NCBI GenBank assembly: GCA_017444545.1
Contig: JAFSWJ010000281.1
Coordinates: forward strand, 1-5,646
DNA: 5,646 nt
From: Lachnospiraceae bacterium
Lineage (GTDB): Bacteria; Bacillota; Clostridia; Lachnospirales; Lachnospiraceae
Direction: 5' to 3'
The position numbers were made by a program, and so were the translations under genes. Numbering within the stretch: the first letter of the stretch is position 1; each line of letters starts with the position of its first letter. Below are positions 1-4,655 of this stretch, piece after piece. The notes beneath the pieces were generated by a model. The model did not search any database. It was given only the letters and a program-made list of their open reading frames with translations, and was not told where the DNA came from.

Positions 1-1109
1 AAAAAGAGTTTTACGAGACCATGAATGCAAACCCGCTGCGGGGTCTCTACGACCTTTCGGTGAAGGCTACCGATGCGTACGAAAAGTCAAGGGAGGAGAC
101 GGCTGCCTTCATAGGTGCCGCAAGTCCCGATGAGATAATATTTACGAGAAATACCAGCGAATCCCTGAATCTTGTGGCCTACAGCTATGCGATGAGCTTC
201 CTGAAGCCGGGAGATGAGATAGTAACAACTGTTATGGAACACCATTCGAACCTGCTCCCGTGGCAGATGGCGGCTGCAAAGACAGGGGCAAAGCTCCAGT
301 ATCTCGAGCCTGATAAAGAGGGCAGTTTTTCCGATGATGAGATAATGACAAAGATCAACGACAGGACGGGACTCGTTGCCATAGGACACGTGTCAAACGT
401 GCTGGGCTGCGTCAATCCTGTCAGAAAGATCGCAGATAGGGCCCACAGGTTCGGTGCAGTGGTGGTGGTGGACGGAGCACAGTCGGCTCCCCATATGAAG
501 GTTGACATAAATGAACTGGGAGCAGATTTCTTTGCGTTTTCCGGACACAAGCTCATGGGTCCCATGGGCATAGGAGTGCTTTACGGCAGGAGAGAGCTTC
601 TTGAAAAGATGCCGCCCTTCCTGACCGGCGGCGAGATGATAGAAAACGTGACCCTGAAGGGGGCATCCTATGCGCAGATCCCCCACAAATTTGAGGCCGG
701 AACGGTAAATGCTGCAGGCGCGTACGGTCTTGCCGCAGCCATCAGATATATCAATAATACAGGCTTTGAAGAGATCAGAAGGACAGAGGATGAGCTTTGT
801 GAAAGGATATTTGAGGGACTGTCAAGATCTCCCCATATCCACATCCAGGGCTCAAAGGATCCCAAAAAACATAACGGTATCGTATCCTTCACCATGGATG
901 GTGTCCATCCCCACGATATAGCCAGCATCCTCGATGCGGACGGCGTCAATATCAGGGCGGGACACCACTGTGCCCAGCCGCTCATGGACTACCTCGGGGT
1001 GCAGTCCACCGCCAGGGCCAGTATTTATCTGTATAATGATGAGCAGGACGTGGATACATTTATTGAAAAAACACTGAATGTGAGGAGGTGGCTCGGACTT
1101 GAGTCTTGA
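1..1109 (+). CDS. sufS: Cysteine desulfurase SufS (5' partial)
   Basis: This is a PLP-dependent group II cysteine desulfurase. It converts L-cysteine to alanine and passes the sulfur, as a persulfide, to the SUF Fe-S assembly machinery in the cytoplasm. The reading frame is open to the left edge (first full codon at base 3, reading KEFYET before Met-21), so the ATG at 21 is internal and roughly 45 N-terminal residues are missing. Counting from that Met, visible family residues are EHHSN with PLP-stacking His74, Asp151 and Gln154 in VVVDGAQSAP, the PLP lysine Lys177 in SGHKLMGP (codon 549-551), and the catalytic Cys317 in RAGHHCAQP (codon 969-971). Arg332 in TARASIY is the expected substrate-carboxylate arginine. 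The C-terminus looks complete. The stop overlaps sufU by 11 bases, which suggests translational coupling. RAGHHCAQP and the SufU neighbour separate it from the IscS/NifS class. Confidence 0.96.
   Translation, partial: KEFYETMNANPLRGLYDLSVKATDAYEKSREETAAFIGAASPDEIIFTRNTSESLNLVAYSYAMSFLKPGDEIVTTVMEHHSNLLPWQMAAAKTGAKLQYLEPDKEGSFSDDEIMTKINDRTGLVAIGHVSNVLGCVNPVRKIADRAHRFGAVVVVDGAQSAPHMKVDINELGADFFAFSGHKLMGPMGIGVLYGRRELLEKMPPFLTGGEMIENVTLKGASYAQIPHKFEAGTVNAAGAYGLAAAIRYINNTGFEEIRRTEDELCERIFEGLSRSPHIHIQGSKDPKKHNGIVSFTMDGVHPHDIASILDADGVNIRAGHHCAQPLMDYLGVQSTARASIYLYNDEQDVDTFIEKTLNVRRWLGLES
1082..1088 (+). promoter_or_regulatory. Ribosome binding site for sufU
   Basis: GAGGAGG lies inside the end of sufS, 10 bases before the TTG at 1099. 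It is the only strong Shine-Dalgarno match near the start of SufU. It supports the TTG start, since no in-frame ATG precedes the conserved N-terminal part of the protein. Confidence 0.7.
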
Positions 1110-1524
1110 ATCCGTATACGGGCAGGTATTAAACGAACACAACCTGCATCCCTTTCACAAGGGAGAGACTGAGGGCGCGACACTGATGCTTGAAGGAAAG
1201 AATCCCACCTGCGGTGACGACATCTTTCTACAGCTGAAGGTTTCGCCTGACGGAATAATAGAAGACGGCAGCTTTCAGGGTGCAGGCTGTGCCATATCCC
1301 AGGCTTCAGTTGACATAATGCTTGACCTCGTCATAGGGGAAACAAAAGAGAGAGCCATGGAGCTCTGCGGTGAATTCATGAACATGATCCAGGGAAAGGC
1401 CACGCAGGACGAGATCGACGACCTCGACGAGGCCGGTGCCCTCAAGGATATCTCACATATGCCCGCCAGAGTCAAATGCGCAGTCCTCGGCTGGCACACC
1501 ATGGAAGAAATGCTCAAAAAATAA
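1099..1524 (+). CDS. sufU: SufU Fe-S assembly sulfurtransferase
   Basis: This 141-residue SufU-family protein has an IscU-like fold. In Gram-positive bacteria SufU is a zinc-dependent sulfurtransferase that accepts persulfide sulfur from SufS and hands it to the SufBCD scaffold. The expected zinc ligands and acceptor cysteine are present: Cys38 and Asp40 in NPTCGDD, Cys64 in GAGCAISQAS, and Cys127 in RVKCAVLGW. The long stretch between Cys64 and Cys127 (about 62 residues, including an acidic DEIDDLDEAG segment) is the SufU-specific insertion that distinguishes it from IscU. Length is normal for the family. The start is a TTG with a GAGGAGG site inside sufS, and the genes overlap by 11 bases. 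A long palindrome begins at its stop codon, so the operon appears to end here. That fits the clostridial order with the scaffold genes upstream of sufS (inferred, outside the window). Confidence 0.95.
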   Translation: MSLESVYGQVLNEHNLHPFHKGETEGATLMLEGKNPTCGDDIFLQLKVSPDGIIEDGSFQGAGCAISQASVDIMLDLVIGETKERAMELCGEFMNMIQGKATQDEIDDLDEAGALKDISHMPARVKCAVLGWHTMEEMLKK

Positions 1525-1623
1525 CACCAGTGTGGGACAGAGAAACGGTCTCCGCTCCGCTCCGGTCGGTGCTGGACAAACGTCTACCAGACGTTTAGCA
1601 CCCCTGTCCCACACCGGTGTTAT
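1516..1623 (-). terminator. Large nested palindrome between convergent genes, probable terminator
   Basis: Arms 1521-1540 and 1604-1623 pair over 20 positions with a single A/C mismatch (1529 against 1615). The 63-base interior holds a second hairpin: GGTGCT (1568-1573) with AGCACC (1597-1602), a four-base bulge (1574-1577), then AAACGTCT (1578-1585) with AGACGTTT (1589-1596) and a three-base loop. Read leftward, the outer stem is followed at once by six U residues (complement of A1516-1521), the layout of an intrinsic terminator for the gene at 1630-2361. Read rightward, it covers the sufU stop codon and is followed by an AT-rich but not U-rich stretch, so termination of the suf mRNA here is likely but less certain. 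The size and nesting exceed a simple terminator. It may be a dispersed palindromic repeat that also terminates. Confidence 0.65.
1550..1564 (+). repeat. (CTCCG)x3 tandem repeat in the palindrome interior
   Basis: Three perfect tandem copies of CTCCG lie in the otherwise unpaired part of the palindrome, between the outer left arm and the inner hairpin. The flanks CGGTC at 1546-1550 and 1563-1567 are also direct repeats. The function is unknown. It could mark slippage or an insertion inside an older palindromic element. Confidence 0.6.
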
Positions 1624-1629
1624 TAAATA

Positions 1630-2361
1630 TTACAGATAATCGTTTATGAAGCTTCCGGCTGAGCCTTTGTCGATGGATCCTGACGAATTGTACTGTGAAT
1701 ATGACGAAAGCTTATTGTCCGCAAGCGAAGAGATCACATTGGCCTTGTTCGCGACTGCATCCGCGTAGGATCCGGTTCCCGAGAACAGGCTCTTTATCGA
1801 ATTGATGTCCGCAGTCTTGAACTTATCCTCATCTATTGAAAGATTCCCGTCATTTGAAAGTGATATCCCGACACTCTTTAACAGATTTTTGTTCTTTGAG
1901 GTCAACTGCACGAGGCTCAAAGTCCTGGTTGATACGGCGCCCGAGTCGATAGCTGCACCGGCGTTGATGGTGGAATTGTAGCTTTTTACAAAAGCAGACG
2001 CCTTCTCATAGATCCTGTCCATATCATAATCAGAATCCTCCGTGGTCCCGTCCTTTTTGGTAACCTTGAAGGATCCCTTTGCGTAGAGCGAGGAAGAGGT
2101 CAGCGCATCCGCATCCTTTGCAAGCGCGGCGGCATTACCCTTCACCCGTGTGTACACGCCCTTATTATCATCAGCCTCCTCAGCCCTGTAGGTCTTTTCC
2201 TGCTTTGCGTAGTAAGCCTTCAAAAGCTTGCCGTACGATCCGTTTTTGATGCTGGAATAATCACCGTAGAGACTCTCGAGGGTATTTCCGGAACCTGAAT
2301 TGTTCACGGATGCCCCGAAGGAAGAGAACAGGTTCGAGTAATCGTTGTTGATCCTTGACAT
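1630..2361 (-). CDS. FliD C-terminal-like small protein, putative flagellar or surface protein
   Basis: The product is a 243-residue hydrophilic protein with no Cys, Trp, His or Pro, rich in Ser, Asn, Lys, Ala and Gly. That composition recalls flagellar axial proteins. Residues about 119-220 read like the C-terminal region of the filament cap protein FliD: FVKSYNSTI at 124-132, LKSVGISLSNDGNLSIDEDK at 161-180, then LFSGTGSYADAV at 192-203. The N-terminal part (DYSSIKNGSYGKLLKAYYAK, 34-53) resembles segments I recall from uncharacterised Lachnospiraceae proteins. No signal peptide or membrane segment is visible, so flagellar-type export or a cytoplasmic location are both possible. It is about half the length of a usual FliD and lacks its N-terminal domain, so calling it FliD would overstate the case. 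The ATG is preceded nine bases upstream by AAGGAG. It is monocistronic, convergent with sufU and divergent from HU. A sigma-D-like -10 lies about 87 bases upstream. Confidence 0.8.
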   Translation of the reverse strand: MSRINNDYSNLFSSFGASVNNSGSGNTLESLYGDYSSIKNGSYGKLLKAYYAKQEKTYRAEEADDNKGVYTRVKGNAAALAKDADALTSSSLYAKGSFKVTKKDGTTEDSDYDMDRIYEKASAFVKSYNSTINAGAAIDSGAVSTRTLSLVQLTSKNKNLLKSVGISLSNDGNLSIDEDKFKTADINSIKSLFSGTGSYADAVANKANVISSLADNKLSSYSQYNSSGSIDKGSAGSFINDYL

Positions 2362-2370
2362 ATCATCACA

Positions 2371-2376
2371 CTCCTT
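2371..2376 (-). promoter_or_regulatory. Ribosome binding site for the FliD-like gene
   Basis: On the minus strand AAGGAG ends nine bases before the ATG at 2361-2359. It supports that start codon. Confidence 0.75.
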
Positions 2377-2423
2377 ATGATCATCACCCTGTTTCGGGTA
2401 ATAAAAACGGCGTCCATGCCGCA

Positions 2424-2456
2424 GCCGATATTATCATTCTTATCCATTATATCGGC
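2424..2456. repeat. Inverted repeat GCCGATAT / ATATCGGC
   Basis: Perfect 8-base arms, GCCGATAT at 2424-2431 and ATATCGGC at 2449-2456, are separated by 17 bases. The right arm coincides with the leftward -10 region, so the repeat could be an operator. Alternatively each arm may be a sigma-D-like -10 element pointing in opposite directions. The right-pointing copy has a TAAA at 2402-2405, but the 18-base spacing is longer than usual for that sigma factor. Confidence 0.5.
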
Positions 2457-2475
2457 AAAAAACGCATAAAATCAA
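2446..2475 (-). promoter_or_regulatory. Putative promoter of the FliD-like gene
   Basis: On the minus strand the sequence holds GCCGATAT (complement of 2449-2456), identical to the -10 consensus of Bacillus subtilis sigma-D, the flagellar sigma factor. The -35 at the standard 15-base spacing reads TTGA rather than TAAA, so that half is weak. The same bases also form a vegetative-type promoter: TTGATT (2470-2475), an 18-base spacer, and TATAAT (2446-2451). The sequence cannot decide between the two, and a mixed promoter is possible. The inferred 5' untranslated region would be about 80 bases. Confidence 0.5.
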
Positions 2476-2486
2476 CGCTTGTATTG

Positions 2487-2524
2487 AAAAAAATCCAAAA
2501 AAATCCCCAAAATAAGCAAAAAAA
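2487..2524. other. Phased A-tracts upstream of the HU promoter (predicted bent DNA)
   Basis: A-tracts lie at 2487-2493, 2497-2503, 2509-2512 and 2518-2524, with centres about 10 to 10.5 bases apart, matching the helical repeat. The first two come from a perfect tandem duplication of AAAAAAATCC (2487-2506). Phased A-tracts give intrinsic curvature. Directly upstream of a -35 box they can also act as an UP element for the RNA polymerase alpha subunit. Confidence 0.65.
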
Positions 2525-2527
2525 GGT

Positions 2528-2555
2528 TTTACTTATCGGATTTATCTGTTATAAT
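2528..2555 (+). promoter_or_regulatory. Promoter of the HU gene
   Basis: A perfect TATAAT (2550-2555) is preceded by TG at 2547-2548, giving an extended -10. A 16-base spacer separates it from TTTACT (2528-2533), a 4/6 match to the vegetative -35. The A-rich curved stretch adjoins it upstream. Transcription would start near 2562, about 50 bases before the HU start codon. Confidence 0.75.
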
Positions 2556-2596
2556 CGCATTGTTGATATCCCTTGAAAGGGAAAGATTTAAGAAAA

Positions 2597-2603
2597 AAAG
2601 GAG
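2597..2603 (+). promoter_or_regulatory. Ribosome binding site for HU
   Basis: AAAGGAG sits eight bases before the ATG at 2612. It selects that start over the in-frame ATG at 2573, which would add 13 residues absent from HU proteins and would span this site. Confidence 0.85.
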
Positions 2604-2611
2604 AAAAAAAC

Positions 2612-2893
2612 ATGAATAAGACAGAACTTGTTGAAGCTATCGCAAAGGAGAGCGGACTTTCAAAGGCTGACGCCACAAAGGCACTCAATGCTTTCGTTGA
2701 TGTTACAGGTGCTGAGCTCAAGAAGGGCGGCAAGGTTCAGCTTGTAGGCTTCGGAACCTTCGAGGTTTCCAAGAGAGCTGCAAGAAAGGGCAAGAACCCT
2801 CAGACCGGCGCTGAGATCAAGATCCCTGCTGCAAAGGTAGCAAAGTTCAAGGCAGGCAAGGCTCTGAAGGATACAGTAAACAAGAAGAAATAA
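2612..2893 (+). CDS. hup: HU-family histone-like DNA-binding protein
   Basis: This 93-residue protein is standard HU length. HU is an abundant nucleoid protein that dimerises, bends DNA without strong sequence preference and helps compact and repair the chromosome. Family features are the N-terminal helices ([20 protein letters not shown], 1-20), the beta segment [10 protein letters not shown] at 42-51, and the DNA-binding arm RKGKNPQTG at 58-66 with the intercalating proline at 63. The basic [10 protein letters not shown] segment at 78-87 follows. Codons are biased toward GCT, AAG, GTT and CTT, unlike the neighbouring genes, consistent with high expression. It stands alone, between a strong promoter and an intrinsic terminator. 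IHF is less likely because single homomeric HU genes are typical of Firmicutes. Confidence 0.97.
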   Translation: MNKTELVEAIAKESGLSKADATKALNAFVDVTGAELKKGGKVQLVGFGTFEVSKRAARKGKNPQTGAEIKIPAAKVAKFKAGKALKDTVNKKK

Positions 2894-2916
2894 TAAATAC
2901 TACGGACTTACGAAAG

Positions 2917-2941
2917 CCCGGGGCGACGCCCCGGGTTTTTT
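2917..2941 (+). terminator. Intrinsic terminator of the HU gene
   Basis: A perfect 8-base GC-rich stem, CCCGGGGC (2917-2924) with GCCCCGGG (2928-2935), has a three-base loop and is followed by six T residues (2936-2941). It lies 23 bases after the HU stop. Confidence 0.95.
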
Positions 2942-2977
2942 ATAGCAGGATAATAAGAACATCTTTGGGAGGACATC

Positions 2978-3562
2978 ATGGTTACGAGAAAAGAAAGAAG
3001 CAGGTCACAGAGAAGCGATGTAATAAGAACAAGAAAGGCCATAGAGGACGCGTATCATTCACTGCTGTTTTCAAAGCCCTTTAACAAGATAACGGTCACC
3101 GATGTAATAAACGAAGCAAACATCAGCAGGGGTACCTTTTATGCCTATTTCAGCGACATAAAGGATCTGGGAGACTGTGTCGAGGAGCAGATCATCAACC
3201 GTCTGAAAACACTTGTCGAAGGAGCTGCGGACAGCAACCTGATGGAAAACCTCAGGCCGATGGTGAAAGTTATAGCCTCGGACATGGAAATGTACAGGGA
3301 CAGGCTTCGGATCCTTTTTGAAAAAAATGACGGGGCAAGACTTCACGAAAAACTGAAAAGCAGGCTGAAGGAGTGCCTTACGGAGGAGTTTACAAACATC
3401 AGGCAGCCCGAAAGGAAAATCCTGGTATCCTGCATCCTCGCATCGGTACTTGATACCTGTGTTGACTGGGTAATAAATGAGGACAGCTGCGACATTGAAA
3501 TCCTTGTGGACAGCATCACCGGTTTTATGTCCGAAGGTGTCGAATATTTTAACAAAGGCTGA
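2978..3562 (+). CDS. TetR/AcrR-family transcriptional regulator
   Basis: This 194-residue protein is within the usual TetR size. The N-terminal DNA-binding domain spans about residues 15-65: RTRKAIEDAYHSLLFSKPFN, then ITVTDVINEANISRGTFYAY, the helix-turn-helix with a recognition helix at about 50-58, ending in the typical YFSDIKDL. Residues 66-194 are helical and would form the dimer and ligand domain. They resemble the C-terminal type found in many Firmicutes TetR proteins, but the ligand cannot be read from sequence. The ATG has a GGGAGG site (2967-2972) five bases upstream. The gene begins 36 bases after the HU terminator and ends 14 bases before the glycosyltransferase, so it probably regulates its own operon. 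A few such proteins act as activators, and repression is only the default assumption. Confidence 0.9.
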   Translation: MVTRKERSRSQRSDVIRTRKAIEDAYHSLLFSKPFNKITVTDVINEANISRGTFYAYFSDIKDLGDCVEEQIINRLKTLVEGAADSNLMENLRPMVKVIASDMEMYRDRLRILFEKNDGARLHEKLKSRLKECLTEEFTNIRQPERKILVSCILASVLDTCVDWVINEDSCDIEILVDSITGFMSEGVEYFNKG

Positions 3563-3565
3563 AAC

Positions 3566-3570
3566 GGAGG
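3566..3570 (+). promoter_or_regulatory. Ribosome binding site deciding a TTG start
   Basis: GGAGG lies six bases before the TTG at 3577. The next in-frame ATG (residue 24) would delete the conserved first beta strand (VILIPSLNP), so the TTG is the real start. Confidence 0.8.
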
Positions 3571-3576
3571 AAACAC

Positions 3577-4644
3577 TTGTCCGGAAAAGAAGTTGACATA
3601 ACACAAACCGTCATACTGATCCCCTCGTTGAACCCCGATGAAAAGATGATCAATCTCATCAAAAACCTCAGGGATGGAGGCTTTTTGCATATAGTCTGCG
3701 TGGATGACGGCTCGGCGGAGGAATACAGGCATTTCTTTGATGAAGCAAAGGAACTGGGCTGCGATGTTCTGCGTCACTGTGTGAACATGGGAAAGGGACG
3801 GGGCATCAAGACCGGTCTCAATTTCATCAGGAACACCTATCCGGATTCGCCGGGAGTTGTGACCGTCGATTCCGACGGACAGCATTCGGTGGAGGATACC
3901 ATCGCCTGCGCAAAAGCCATGATCGAAAATCCCGGCAGCGTCATCTTTGGCTGCAGGAATTTCAAAGAGGAGGGCGTGCCCTTCAAAAGCTATTACGGAA
4001 ACACCATCACAAGGTCGGTGATGAAGCTGTTCTGCGGCATATCCCTTAGCGACACCCAGACCGGACTTCGGGCCGTTCCCCAGGATCTGATAGAGACCTT
4101 TGTGAACACAAAGGGTGAGCGCTACGAATACGAGATGCAGCAGATCCTCCTGTGCAAAGAAGAGGACATCCCCATCACAGAGGTCCCGATAAAGACCATA
4201 TATATTGAAGAAAACAGGGGATCCCATTTCAATCCTCTTACGGATTCGATAAAGATCTACGCACAGTTTGGCAGATTCATCTTTGCATCCCTGTCTTCCT
4301 TCTTGGTTGACATAATTCTATTTACTCTTTTTGTAAAGCTTTTCATAACACCCTTTGGAGAGGGGGAGAGATACATCCTCATCTCCACGGTGCTTGCGCG
4401 TATCATATCCGCGGCCTGGAATTTCCTGGTCAACAGGAAGGCCGTGTTCCACGCAAAGACCGGCATAATAAAAAATGCGGCAAAATACGCGCTTCTGGCC
4501 GTATGCCAGCTGGCTTTGAGCGCACTTTTGGTGACACTGCTCTTCAGGGTCACACACATCAATGAGACTGTCATAAAGGTAGTAGTCGACAGTATCCTCT
4601 TTCTGGTCAGCTTTCAGATCCAGAGAGAGGTGGTTTTCAAATAA
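3577..4644 (+). CDS. GT2 glycosyltransferase fused to GtrA membrane domain
   Basis: This 355-residue protein has two domains. Residues about 10-225 are a GT-A fold of the dolichyl/undecaprenyl-phosphate sugar synthase type: VILIPSLNP (12-20), VDDGS (42-46), the metal-binding DSD at 98-100 within VTVDSDGQH, and DTQTGLRAVP (159-168). Residues about 232-355 are a GtrA-like domain with four predicted membrane spans (about 233-257, 266-286, 301-324, 331-349), the diagnostic NFLVNRKAVF (282-291), and a basic cytoplasmic end (QIQREVVFK). The family role is transfer of a sugar from a nucleotide donor to polyprenyl phosphate at the inner face of the membrane. GtrA is thought to move the product across. 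Donor and final acceptor are unknown. The gene lies 14 bases after the TetR gene and 11 before a secreted protease. Translation begins at TTG. Confidence 0.92.
   Translation: MSGKEVDITQTVILIPSLNPDEKMINLIKNLRDGGFLHIVCVDDGSAEEYRHFFDEAKELGCDVLRHCVNMGKGRGIKTGLNFIRNTYPDSPGVVTVDSDGQHSVEDTIACAKAMIENPGSVIFGCRNFKEEGVPFKSYYGNTITRSVMKLFCGISLSDTQTGLRAVPQDLIETFVNTKGERYEYEMQQILLCKEEDIPITEVPIKTIYIEENRGSHFNPLTDSIKIYAQFGRFIFASLSSFLVDIILFTLFVKLFITPFGEGERYILISTVLARIISAAWNFLVNRKAVFHAKTGIIKNAAKYALLAVCQLALSALLVTLLFRVTHINETVIKVVVDSILFLVSFQIQREVVFK
3592..3612 (+). repeat. Direct repeat, copy 1 (5' end of the glycosyltransferase gene)
   Basis: This 21-base segment beginning GTTGACATAA matches 4779-4799 at 20 of 21 positions (C3602 against T4789). 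Both are in the same reading frame and encode VDITQTV here and VDIIQTV in the protease. Confidence 0.6.
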
Positions 4645-4655
4645 GGTAACATAAT

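Noticed and set aside
21..23. ATG as the start of SufS
   Set aside because: The frame stays open to base 3 with residues that fit the SufS alignment, and the N-terminal region of the family would be missing.
1436..1639. Rightward open frame of 67 codons across the palindrome
   Set aside because: It overlaps sufU in another frame and the palindrome, with no coding character.
2573..2575. ATG as the start of HU
   Set aside because: It would add 13 residues not found in HU proteins and place the strong ribosome binding site inside the gene.
2355..2576. Rightward open frame of 73 codons in the intergenic region
   Set aside because: It has no ribosome binding site, covers both promoters and the A-tracts, and its sequence looks like translated AT-rich noncoding DNA.
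3071..3604. Open frame of 177 codons on the minus strand
   Set aside because: It is antisense to the TetR gene, which has a clear helix-turn-helix and ribosome binding site.
3343..4227. Open frame of 294 codons on the minus strand
   Set aside because: It lies opposite the glycosyltransferase and TetR genes, whose motifs are intact, and its translation shows no recognisable domain.
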